Assembly (NCBI RefSeq): GCF_020829665.1
Contig: NZ_JAIVFT010000028.1
Location: forward strand, 1-62,617
Length of the DNA stretch: 62,617 nt
Reading direction: 5' to 3'
Source of the DNA: Nostoc sp. CHAB 5824
GTDB lineage: Bacteria > Cyanobacteriota > Cyanobacteriia > Cyanobacteriales > Nostocaceae
The position numbers were made by a program, and so were the translations under genes. Under the pieces are notes generated by a model. That model had not been told where the DNA came from and ran no database searches. It worked only from the letters and a program-made list of their open reading frames with translations. Shown piece by piece: positions 52,466 to 60,504 of this stretch; the first letter of the stretch is position 1, and every line of letters begins with the position of its first letter.

Positions 52466-54121
52466 ATGACTGTGAATCTGAAGTCTTTAGAGAACCCAAT
52501 TCATGTAGCGGTCGATTCAAAAACCGCTCCCACCACTAAGAGAACTAGTTACGTTCCCTCGCAACCTCGACGTATCCTTTGCATCTTTCCCAAATACAGC
52601 CGCTCCTTTGGTACTTTTCATCACGCCTACCCACTCATGGGCAATGTTCGGGCTTTTATGCCACCCCAAGGTATTTTAATTGTGGCTGCCTACTTACCTA
52701 AAGAATGGGAAGTGCGGTTTATTGATGAGAATGTCAAATCAGCAACGAGGGCTGATTACCAATGGGCTAATGTGGTGATTGTAAGTGGAATGCATATCCA
52801 AAAACCACAGATTAATCAAATTAATGAACTTGCCCATCGAGCCGGCAAAATTACAGTTATAGGTGGCCCGTCGGTATCTGGTTGCCCAGAATATTACCCG
52901 GAATTTGATATTTTACATTTGGGTGAGTTGGGAGATGCAAGCGATCGCATGATCGAATATCTAGACCAAAACCTGGAACGTCCTCAAGCGCAAATTCGCT
53001 TTGAAACCAAGGAACGTTTGCCCTTAACAGAGTTTCCGACTCCAGCTTATCATTTGCTGAATATCAATGATTATTTCCTGGCAAATGTGCAGTTTTCTAG
53101 TGGTTGCCCTTATCACTGCGAGTTTTGTGATATTCCAGAACTCTATGGCAATAGTCCTCGGATGAAAACACCAGAGCAAGTAGTCGCGGAGTTAGACGCA
53201 ATGCGGCAATCTGGTAATTTGGGGGCAGTGTATTTTGTCGATGATAACTTTGTTGGCGATCGCCGCGCCGCCATGAAGTTACTTCCTCACCTGATTGACT
53301 GGCAAAAACGCAATGGCTACCCCATCCAGTTTGCCTGCGAAGCAACGCTCAACTTAGCTCAAAGTCCAAAGCTGTTAGAGATGATGCGCGAAGCCTATTT
53401 CTGCACAATCTTTTGTGGCATTGAAACACCGGAACCAAATGCTCTCCACGCCATTTCCAAAGATCAAAATCTGAGTATGCCAATCTTAAAAGCGATTCAG
53501 GTTTTAAATAGCTATGGCATGGAAGTAGTATCAGGAATCATCATCGGCTTAGATACAGATACACCAGAAACCGCAGACCGAATTATCGAATTTATTCGGG
53601 CATCGCAAATTCCCATGTTGACAATTAACCTACTTCATGCTTTACCTAGAACTCCATTATGGCGGAGGCTAGAAGCAGAAGGACGACTTGTATTTGATGA
53701 AAGTCGCGAATCAAATGTTGAGTTTTTGATGCCTTACGAGCAAGTTGTTGAGATGTGGCGGCGCTGCATTACAACTGCTTATGAGCCAGAATTTTTATAT
53801 CAGCGGTTTGCCTACAATATGGAACACACTTATCCAAACCGCATCGAAGTACCTAACAGCCCATCTCGGACTTCTGGGGCTAATATTCGCAAAGGTTTAA
53901 CTTATTTAAGCAATATTTTATTGCGGATAGGCATATTTAGTAACTATCGTCAGACTTTTTGGAAAATGGCCAAGCCAGCACTGAAAGCAGGCGACATTGA
54001 GAATTTGATTCATGTTGGACTTGTTGGGCACCATTTGATTAAGTTTGCCCAAGATTGTGCCAAAAACGAAGAATCAGCTTCGTTTTATTCCCAAAAAATC
54101 CTCACCAAAGTTCGTAGTTAA
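52466..54121 (+). CDS. B12-binding radical SAM enzyme, HpnP-like
   Basis: 551 residues from the ATG at 52466 (GTG at 52454 also in frame). An N-terminal cobalamin-binding-like domain (RRILCIFPKYSRSFGTFHHA, FMPPQGILIVAAYLPKEW, VIGGPSVSGCPEYYPEFDIL) precedes a radical SAM core with CPYHCEFC (three Cys for 4Fe-4S) and GIETPEPNAL. A C-terminal DUF4070-like part follows. The opening resembles hopanoid C-2 methylase HpnP, which uses cobalamin and SAM to methylate unactivated carbon. A methylase role in the neighbouring phosphonate pathway is possible but not required. A 28-bp palindrome separates it from the next gene, so it may be a separate transcript. Confidence 0.82.
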   Translation: MTVNLKSLENPIHVAVDSKTAPTTKRTSYVPSQPRRILCIFPKYSRSFGTFHHAYPLMGNVRAFMPPQGILIVAAYLPKEWEVRFIDENVKSATRADYQWANVVIVSGMHIQKPQINQINELAHRAGKITVIGGPSVSGCPEYYPEFDILHLGELGDASDRMIEYLDQNLERPQAQIRFETKERLPLTEFPTPAYHLLNINDYFLANVQFSSGCPYHCEFCDIPELYGNSPRMKTPEQVVAELDAMRQSGNLGAVYFVDDNFVGDRRAAMKLLPHLIDWQKRNGYPIQFACEATLNLAQSPKLLEMMREAYFCTIFCGIETPEPNALHAISKDQNLSMPILKAIQVLNSYGMEVVSGIIIGLDTDTPETADRIIEFIRASQIPMLTINLLHALPRTPLWRRLEAEGRLVFDESRESNVEFLMPYEQVVEMWRRCITTAYEPEFLYQRFAYNMEHTYPNRIEVPNSPSRTSGANIRKGLTYLSNILLRIGIFSNYRQTFWKMAKPALKAGDIENLIHVGLVGHHLIKFAQDCAKNEESASFYSQKILTKVRS

Positions 54122-54264
54122 TAAGCTAAAAGTTTTTTTAATTTGCACACTTACTGTGAATATAAATCTTGTAGGTGGGCAGGGTTCGACTGAGCGCTCA
54201 CGCCAAAGTCTTGCCTGCAATAATTTTGCAAATTACAGCTATTTTCAGGTAAATAGACCATCCT

Positions 54265-54292
54265 GTAGGGGCAATTCATGAATTGCCCCTAC
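54265..54292. repeat. Perfect 28-bp palindrome (REP-like), likely terminator
   Basis: GTAGGGGCAATTCA followed by its exact reverse complement, between the radical-SAM gene and the phosphatidyltransferase gene. Shares its arms with 21086-21113 and 41239-41266. Confidence 0.85.
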
Positions 54293-54437
54293 GTGAAAAT
54301 CATTCTTTTCGGCTATCGTTTGCGTAAGTCCTGTGTTAATGCATCTTGTTTTACAAAAATAATCTGTATCTTAGGATAGATGTGATAATTATCAGTATTT
54401 TGAATATTTAAAAACCACATCAAATTTAAGTTTATCT

Positions 54438-55043
54438 ATGACCACCAAGCCTTGGGATGCTCAACTTGCTTACTGGCTAGTTCGACCTATAAAAGACAGT
54501 TGGGTAAACCCCAATCATCTTACTACAGTGCGACTTGTAACTGGGTTAGCGGCTGCCGTAGCAATTGCAGTTGGCGATGCCATTTGGACTAACATTGGAG
54601 CAGGGTTGTTTGTTTTATCCAACTTTCTAGATCACACAGACGGCGAATTAGCTCGTTTGAGTGGGAAAATAAGCAAATGGGGACATCAGTATGACCTTGC
54701 TAGTGATGCCATCATCCACATTCTATTGTTTGTCTGTATTGGATATGGTCTTAGGGAGGGAAAATTTGGTTGGTGGGCGTTGCTTATGGGGATAATATCT
54801 GGCGTGTCTGTTGCTTGCATCTTTCATTTGCGAAACCAAATGGAACAGCGTTTAGGTAAAGATTCTACTCGTCAACCAAATTTCGCCGGGTTTGATATTG
54901 AAGATGTGTTGTATTTGTTTCCCATAGTTACCTTACTACATGGACTAGAGCCGTTACTAATGGCAGCTACAATTGGTGCGCCAACCTTTGCAGTATGGGT
55001 AATTTGGCAATTTATTACACTCCCACAGGCTGAATCAAATTAG
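54438..55043 (+). CDS. CDP-alcohol phosphatidyltransferase family enzyme
   Basis: 201 residues with about six membrane helices. It carries the complete family motif D-G-x2-A-R-x8-G-x3-D-x3-D at residues 68-90 (DGELAR ... G ... D ... D). Such enzymes displace CMP from a CMP- or CDP-linked compound with an alcohol. As the first gene of a phosphonate cluster it could transfer an aminoethylphosphonate group from CMP-aminoethylphosphonate to diacylglycerol, making a phosphonolipid, by analogy with choline/ethanolamine phosphotransferases. That substrate is an inference. Standard phosphatidylglycerol or cardiolipin synthesis is less likely in this context. MTTKPWDAQLAYWLVRPIKDS is the start. Confidence 0.88.
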   Translation: MTTKPWDAQLAYWLVRPIKDSWVNPNHLTTVRLVTGLAAAVAIAVGDAIWTNIGAGLFVLSNFLDHTDGELARLSGKISKWGHQYDLASDAIIHILLFVCIGYGLREGKFGWWALLMGIISGVSVACIFHLRNQMEQRLGKDSTRQPNFAGFDIEDVLYLFPIVTLLHGLEPLLMAATIGAPTFAVWVIWQFITLPQAESN

Positions 55044-55147
55044 TATAGGGGGGCATTGGGCATTGGGCAGAAAGACGATAAAAGCAGGCTTTTCAGCTTT
55101 ATTGAATGGTATGTTTATTTTCGCGCTGTATTAGCAGCAAATTATCA

Positions 55148-55861
55148 ATGGAGCTTCAAACTGAAATTTATAAAGCTATAGCGGCTTTTGATTACCAGAA
55201 ACTTCAAGCTGAGTATCAAGCACAGAATGAATTTTTAGTAGTGGAGAACTTTCTCTCTAACGCCATCATCGAGAAGTTTTTGGCGCTGTTGCCATATTTG
55301 CAACCTGCTATCAACCGTAACTATATTCCCAATCATAAAAAGGGCGGTAGTATCAGCCGCTATAGCTTAGATAGCCTTGCTCCGATTTTTGGAGAATTTT
55401 ATCAACTCAGTGCCTTTTTTGAGTTCCTCAACAAAATTACGGCAGAAAAACTCCTTCCTTGTCCTGATGCTGATCCCCATACTTACGCATTGTACTATTA
55501 CACTGAGCCTGGAGATCATATCCAGTATCATTACGATACGTCTTACTATCGCGGGAAGCGCTATACAGTGTTGCTTGGTTTAGTTGATAATTCGTCCAGT
55601 AAGCTGGAATATCAACTTTACAAAGATATTCCTGAACGGGAGACGGAAATGCGATCGCTCTCCTTAAACCCTGGTACTCTAGTTTTATTCAATGGTGACA
55701 AACTTTACCACAGAGTTACTCCTTTGGGTAAAAATGAACAGCGTATTGTCTTGACTTTGGAGTACGTCACCGACACCCGCATGGGTATGCTAAAACGTTT
55801 TGTCTCGAATATGAAAGATGCGATCGCCTATTTTGGTTTTCGCCAAGTGTTTCGTCGTTGA
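55148..55861 (+). CDS. Fe(II)/2-oxoglutarate-type oxygenase
   Basis: 237 residues from MELQTEIYKAIAAFDYQKLQ (an ATG at 55106 adds 14). The facial triad and cosubstrate residues are visible: His128-x-Asp130 (YHYDTSYYRGKRYTVLLGL), His188 (LYHRVTP) and Arg199 (QRIVLTLEYV), as in double-stranded beta-helix dioxygenases. There is no signal peptide. In the phosphonate cluster it may hydroxylate the phosphonate or the lipid; 1-hydroxy-2-aminoethylphosphonate lipids are known in other organisms. The substrate is an inference. Similar small oxygenases also act on amino acids or fatty acyl groups. Confidence 0.75.
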   Translation: MELQTEIYKAIAAFDYQKLQAEYQAQNEFLVVENFLSNAIIEKFLALLPYLQPAINRNYIPNHKKGGSISRYSLDSLAPIFGEFYQLSAFFEFLNKITAEKLLPCPDADPHTYALYYYTEPGDHIQYHYDTSYYRGKRYTVLLGLVDNSSSKLEYQLYKDIPERETEMRSLSLNPGTLVLFNGDKLYHRVTPLGKNEQRIVLTLEYVTDTRMGMLKRFVSNMKDAIAYFGFRQVFRR

Positions 55862-55997
55862 TGGCGATACAGAGTTAATGTTACTTCCATGTTAAGAATT
55901 AATTAACAAATATTGTCTTGAGCAAAAAACAGTCATTATAAAATACTGGGAAAATTTCCAGATTTCCTGGTGTTTTAGCTTTGTTGGTGACTTGACA

Positions 55998-56753
55998 ATG
56001 AAGGCAATTATATTAGCTGCTGGCGTTGGACGACGCTTAGGTAAAGATGGGCAAATCCAACCCAAATGCTTACTGAAATTTAACGGCAAATCTTTACTAG
56101 AGCGCCATTTGAACTATCTCCGTCATTACCAGATTGATGAAGTAGTGATTGCTGTAGGTTACCAAGCACAAAGAATTCAGGATGAAATCAAAGCATTAGG
56201 AGCCGAAAATTGGGTCAGTACAGTTTATAATCCTGATTACACTAAAGGCAGTGTCATTAGCCTTTGGTGTTTACGTCAACAGCTAGTTGCTGGCGATGAC
56301 ATATTATTAATGGATGCAGATGTGTTGTACGATCGCCGCATCATCGAACGACTAGTGAAGACAAATATCCCCAACTGCTTTTTGCTAGATCGAGATTTTG
56401 AACCGGGAGATGAACCCGTGAAGCTTTGTGTCAGAGATAATTATTTAGTAGAGTTTCGCAAACAAGTAGCTCTTGGTTTGGTTTATGATTTTGCAGGCGA
56501 ATCAGTGGGATTTTTTCGTTTTGGGAGTGCTGCTGCTCACCGTCTTGCTATTCGCACAGAACAATATGTTGCTGATGGACTGGATGATGAACCTTATGAA
56601 GAAGCTATTCGGGATCTGTTGTTAGAAACTCCAGACACCTTTGGCTACGAAGACATCACTGGGTTACCTTGGATCGAAATCGATTTTTCCCAGGATATTC
56701 AACGCGCCCAAAATGATATTTTACCTCAGATAGAAGTCCCAGAAAATATCTAA
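55998..56753 (+). CDS. Nucleotidyltransferase (LicC/sugar-nucleotidyltransferase type)
   Basis: 251 residues from the ATG at 55998 (a TTG at 55992 is in frame). Signature MKAIILAAGVGRRLGKDGQI then QPKCLLKFNGKSLLERHLNY, with metal-binding Asp in DDILLMDADVLYD. It resembles LicC, which activates phosphocholine with CTP, and PntC-type enzymes that convert 2-aminoethylphosphonate to CMP-aminoethylphosphonate. Placed between the oxygenase and PEP mutase genes, 42 bases before the latter. A second such domain is fused to PEP mutase, so the division of labour between the two is an open question. Confidence 0.85.
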   Translation: MKAIILAAGVGRRLGKDGQIQPKCLLKFNGKSLLERHLNYLRHYQIDEVVIAVGYQAQRIQDEIKALGAENWVSTVYNPDYTKGSVISLWCLRQQLVAGDDILLMDADVLYDRRIIERLVKTNIPNCFLLDRDFEPGDEPVKLCVRDNYLVEFRKQVALGLVYDFAGESVGFFRFGSAAAHRLAIRTEQYVADGLDDEPYEEAIRDLLLETPDTFGYEDITGLPWIEIDFSQDIQRAQNDILPQIEVPENI

Positions 56754-56795
56754 AAATATCTTCATTTACTATATAGGTTGAGAAAAGCAGAATAA

Positions 56796-58451
56796 ATGCA
56801 TCAAATATTTGCACCCATAGACACCGCTGCAAAATTAAATAAGTGTGCCCAGCTGCGGCTATTATTAGAATCGCCTCAACTCGACTTCATCATGGAAGCT
56901 CACAATGGGATTAGCGCTCGCATTGTGGAAGAGGCTGGATTTAAAGGAATTTGGGCGAGTGGATTAGCTCTTTCGGCTCAATATGGCGTTCGAGATAATA
57001 ATGAAGCGAGTTGGACTCAAGTTGTGGAAATGCTGGAGTTCATGTCTGATGTTACCAGTATCCCCATTTTGTTAGATGGAGATACTGGTTATGGCAACTT
57101 TAATAATATGCGCCGCCTCGTTAAAAAGTTAGAACAGCGAGGTATTGCTGGAGTCTGTATTGAAGATAAGCTTTTTCCCAAAACCAATAGTTTCATCAAC
57201 GGTAGTCGCCAAGCTTTGGCTGATATTGATGAATTCTGCGGCAAAATTAAGGCAGGTAAGGATAGTCAGACAGACCCAGATTTTTGTATCGTCGCCCGAC
57301 TCGAAGCTTTGATTGCTGGGTGGGATCTTTCGGAGGCAATGCGCCGAGCTGAAGCTTACCACGCCGCCGGAGCAACCGCTATCCTGATTCACAGTAAATC
57401 ATCGCGTCCTGACCAAGTATTAGCCTTTGCCAAAGAGTGGGCGGGTCGTTCCCCGTTAGTGATTATACCAACCAAATATTACAGCACCCCCACCGATGTT
57501 TTTCGCAAAGCAGAAGTGAATTTGGTCATCTGGGCAAACCACATGATTCGAGCTGCTGTTGCTAGTATGCAAGCGATCGCACGCGAAGTTAAAGCCAGCG
57601 AAACTTTAATCAACATTGAAGATGATATTGCTCCCGTAAAAGAAATTTTCCGGCTACAGGGCGCGGATGAACTCATAGAAGCTGAAAAACGTTACTTCAG
57701 CAACGGACGACAACATACCCAAGCGATCGTTTTGGCTGCTAGCAGAGGACAAGAATTAGCAGGGTTGACGGAAGATAAACCGAAAGTGATGCTACCCCTT
57801 GGAGGTAAACCCCTACTCAGGTGGTTGGTGGACAAATTTAAGAAACTTGCCATCAACGATATTACCGTTGTTGCAGGTTACAAAGCAGAAACTATAGATG
57901 TTGTGGGAACGAAAGTCATCCGCAATCCAGATTATGAAACAACGGGAGAATTAGCATCCTTAGCCTGCGCTCAAACCAGCTTCGGTGACGAAATGCTGGT
58001 ACTTTACGGCGATTTACTATTTAGAAGCTACATCCTACGCGATTTATTAGAATGTCCCGGAGAAATTGTGGCTGTGGTTGATTCAGTGGCGAACAGCAAG
58101 TCTGTTAGTGGTTCGCCTGACTACGCCTATTGCTCAATTCCAGACGACCTTTCTCTGTTTGGACAGGATGTCAACCTGTTGGACATTTCTAAAACAATAC
58201 AAACCCAATTAGGTAAATCTAGCGGCCGCTGGATTGGGATGCTGCGCCTGCGGAGTCAAGGTAGACAGTGGCTGAGTGAAGCACTCAATGAGTTGCAAAA
58301 ACGACCAGAATTCAACAGTCTGGGTTTGCCAGAATTATGCAATTATTTAATCGAGCAAGGAAAACCGATCAAGGTGCTTTATATTCGCGGTAACTGGTTA
58401 GATGTTAATTCTTTAGATGATCTTGACCTTGCTTTTCAATTGAAACAATAG
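56796..58451 (+). CDS. pepM: Phosphoenolpyruvate mutase fused to a nucleotidyltransferase
   Basis: 551 residues. Residues 1-300 are PEP mutase: DFIMEAHNGISARIVEEAGF, LLDGDTGYGNFNNMRRLV, and the diagnostic motif EDK-x5-NS (E123-K125, N131-S132), which separates true mutases from isocitrate-lyase-like relatives. The enzyme turns PEP into phosphonopyruvate, the entry step of nearly all phosphonate synthesis. Residues about 308-551 are a nucleotidyltransferase (QAIVLAASRGQELAGLTEDK then PKVMLPLGGKPLLRWLV; Asp in LVLYGDLLF) that could activate the final aminophosphonate with CTP. Such PepM-NTase fusions are known. The following decarboxylase gene is separated by a MITE and a tandem array. Confidence 0.93.
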   Translation: MHQIFAPIDTAAKLNKCAQLRLLLESPQLDFIMEAHNGISARIVEEAGFKGIWASGLALSAQYGVRDNNEASWTQVVEMLEFMSDVTSIPILLDGDTGYGNFNNMRRLVKKLEQRGIAGVCIEDKLFPKTNSFINGSRQALADIDEFCGKIKAGKDSQTDPDFCIVARLEALIAGWDLSEAMRRAEAYHAAGATAILIHSKSSRPDQVLAFAKEWAGRSPLVIIPTKYYSTPTDVFRKAEVNLVIWANHMIRAAVASMQAIAREVKASETLINIEDDIAPVKEIFRLQGADELIEAEKRYFSNGRQHTQAIVLAASRGQELAGLTEDKPKVMLPLGGKPLLRWLVDKFKKLAINDITVVAGYKAETIDVVGTKVIRNPDYETTGELASLACAQTSFGDEMLVLYGDLLFRSYILRDLLECPGEIVAVVDSVANSKSVSGSPDYAYCSIPDDLSLFGQDVNLLDISKTIQTQLGKSSGRWIGMLRLRSQGRQWLSEALNELQKRPEFNSLGLPELCNYLIEQGKPIKVLYIRGNWLDVNSLDDLDLAFQLKQ

Positions 58452-58511
58452 GGATTGGGGAGTTGGGAATGATAAAATCTTGAACTCTGAGGTTCATCAA
58501 CGAAGCTTTGA

Positions 58512-58674
58512 GAGGATGTTTGAAAAGTCCTCTTGTTGGTAGCAAAACGTTCTAGATCCCCCTAAATCCCCCTTAAAAAGGGGGACTTTAATTCCGGTTC
58601 CCCCCTTTTTAAGGGGGGTTAGGGGGGATCAACAAGCACCTAAAATCACAGCTAACTACTTTTCAAACAACCTC
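58512..58674. mobile_element. MITE-like element, family B (GAGGWTGTTTGAAAAGT termini), inserted in a tandem array
   Basis: 163 bp with 17-bp terminal inverted repeats (one mismatch) at 58512-58528 and 58658-58674. The interior holds the C-rich/G-rich dispersed core. A unit of the 21-bp array stands alone on its left (about 58486-58511), and the main array starts directly at its right end. TGA/TGAG occurs on both sides, consistent with a short target duplication. Confidence 0.75.
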
Positions 58675-58930
58675 TGAGGTTCATCGCCGAAGCTTTGAGG
58701 TTCATCGCCGAAGCTTTGAGGTTCATCGCCGAAGCTTTGAGGTTCATCGACGAAGCTCTGAGGTTCATCGCCGAAGCTTTGAGGTTCATCGCCGAAGCTT
58801 TGAGGTTCATCGACGAAGCTTTGAGGTTCATCGACGAAGCTCTGAGGTTCATCGCCGAAGCTCTGAGGTTCATCGCCGAAGCTCTGAGGTTCATTGACGA
58901 AGCTTTGAGGTTCATCAACGAAGCTTTGAG
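58675..58930. repeat. 21-bp tandem array, 12 copies
   Basis: Twelve copies of TGAGGTTCATCGCCGAAGCT plus one base (variants CGAC, TTGAC, CAAC), with a thirteenth copy left of the MITE. No spacers. It lies between the PEP mutase and decarboxylase genes. The remaining bases to 59049 show no gene. Confidence 0.95.
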
Positions 58931-59049
58931 TTCTGAAGCTTAAGTTTCCCTTTCTGAAGTCGAAGTAATAATCTTTCCTCTCCACTCCCAACTTCTCACT
59001 CCCCATCTCAATCGTCTAAATACCTGAAAATTGCTGTAAATTTTTAATT

Positions 59050-60231
59050 ATGATTCAGGCAGAGGAATTTGTAGAAGCTGCGCGTAATCTTGGCTTTGGA
59101 TGGTACACTGGCGTACCCTGTTCTTTTCTCACGCCTTTTATTAACTATGTCATCAATGACGTTCAACTTAGATATATCTCCGCAGCTAATGAGGGAGATG
59201 CTGTAGCGATCGCAGCCGGAGCAGCAATTGCTGGTAAACCAGCCGTGGTGATGATGCAAAACTCCGGTTTGGGAAATGCCGTTAACCCGCTAACCTCGCT
59301 CACTTATATTTTTCGGATTCCGCTGCTGCTGATTTGTACCTTGCGAGGCGATGTCTACGACGGGCTACGCCTACGCCAGTTACAAGATGAACCGCAACAT
59401 GAATTAATGGGGCAAATCACAGATAAATTGTTGGAAACCATGACTATACCTTGGGAATTTTTTCCCACAGACACAGCAGAAATAGAACCCGTTCTGCAAA
59501 GAGCCACAGCTTACATGAGACAAGAACGCCGTCCTTATGCTCTAATTATGCGTAAAGGAGCGATCGCCCCCCATGCACTCACCCGTTCTTCTATCCCTGA
59601 ACGAGAAAATAGTAGTAGCGCTGATATTCAGCAAAGCTTTTTTCGAGATAACAAAGAACAACGGATTTCTCGCAGCGAAGCATTAGCTCGAATCGTGGAA
59701 CTTACCGATGCAAAAAACACTGTAGTAATTGCCACCACCGGATACACGGGACGCGAACTCTTCGCCACTAGAGACAGCGCTAATCATCTTTACATGGTTG
59801 GCTCAATGGGCTGCGCTTCCTCAATGGCATTGGGACTATCTTTAGCACGTCCAGACCTGAAGGTAGTAGTAATTGATGGCGATGGTGCAGCATTAATGCG
59901 GATGGGTAATTTTGCGACTATCGGCACTTATGGCGGTGCTAACTTGACCCATATTCTCTTAGATAATGAAGTTTACGATTCCACAGGCGCACAAGCCACC
60001 GTTTCTGCGGGTATCTCCTTTGCCAAAATTGCCGAAGCGTGCGGTTACGGTATGACATTAGCCGGAGATAACTCAGCCCTTTTAGATGCCTTATTTACCG
60101 CAGATGTTAACACTAGACCTAAATTTGCTCATTTAAAAATCCGTCCCGGAACTTTAGAAAAGCTACCCAGACCCAACCTTACCCCGGAAGCAGTTTTGCA
60201 ACGCTTTATGAAACATATTGGTAATTTGTAA
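59050..60231 (+). CDS. ppd: Phosphonopyruvate decarboxylase
   Basis: 393 residues, TPP-dependent. It decarboxylates phosphonopyruvate to phosphonoacetaldehyde, pulling the unfavourable PEP mutase reaction forward. Features: FGWYTGVPCSFLTPFINYVI, ANEGDAVAIAAGAAIAGK, QNSGLGNAVNPLTSL, QDEPQHELMGQIT, and the TPP/Mg motif VIDGDGAALMRMGN ... LDNEVYDSTGAQ. Residues about 100-110 (GDVYDGLRLRQ), just before QDEPQH, are encoded by an in-frame copy of dispersed repeat H. Family members have a short RGxPG-type loop there, so this looks like a repeat-derived insertion of about eight residues. The reading frame stays open. Confidence 0.92.
   Translation: MIQAEEFVEAARNLGFGWYTGVPCSFLTPFINYVINDVQLRYISAANEGDAVAIAAGAAIAGKPAVVMMQNSGLGNAVNPLTSLTYIFRIPLLLICTLRGDVYDGLRLRQLQDEPQHELMGQITDKLLETMTIPWEFFPTDTAEIEPVLQRATAYMRQERRPYALIMRKGAIAPHALTRSSIPERENSSSADIQQSFFRDNKEQRISRSEALARIVELTDAKNTVVIATTGYTGRELFATRDSANHLYMVGSMGCASSMALGLSLARPDLKVVVIDGDGAALMRMGNFATIGTYGGANLTHILLDNEVYDSTGAQATVSAGISFAKIAEACGYGMTLAGDNSALLDALFTADVNTRPKFAHLKIRPGTLEKLPRPNLTPEAVLQRFMKHIGNL
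59348..59378 (+). repeat. Dispersed repeat H inside the ppd coding sequence
   Basis: GATGTCTACGACGGGCTACG then CCTACGCC, identical in its core to the intergenic copy at 1250-1278. Read in frame as DVYDGLRLR. Confidence 0.9.
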
Positions 60232-60290
60232 TTCGTGATTCGTAATTCATAATTAATAAATTTAAAGTACAAAGTTTTAATTTATTAAGA

Positions 60291-60440
60291 CGATGTTTCC
60301 AAAGTTGTTTGTGATGTATCAAAGACTTGTAGATCCTCCTAAATCCCCCTTAAAAAGGGGGACTTTGATTTATTTTTTCCCCTTAAAAAGGGGGACTTTG
60401 ACTCCGGTTCCCCCCTTTTTAAGGGGGGTTAGGGGGGATC
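60291..60440. repeat. C-rich/G-rich dispersed core with internal duplication
   Basis: Contains the GATCCTCCTAAATCCCCC / GGGGGTTAGGGGGGATC core found also near 1420, 43300, 50520 and 58560. A duplicated CCCTTAAAAAGGGGGACTTTG unit is present. It can fold into a long hairpin between ppd and the aminotransferase gene. Confidence 0.7.
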
Positions 60441-60504
60441 TTTATACAACTTGATATTTTACGGACAATCCTCTAATGCCCCATGCCCAATACCCAATGA
60501 CAAA

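Noticed and set aside
54045..54281. 78-codon frame overlapping the end of the radical-SAM gene
   Set aside because: Out-of-frame overlap with a clear gene and runs into a palindromic repeat.
58652..59006. Frames over the 58675-58930 array (MNLRASA or DEPQSFG heptads)
   Set aside because: Artefact of tandem repeats; the minus-strand frames run into a MITE.
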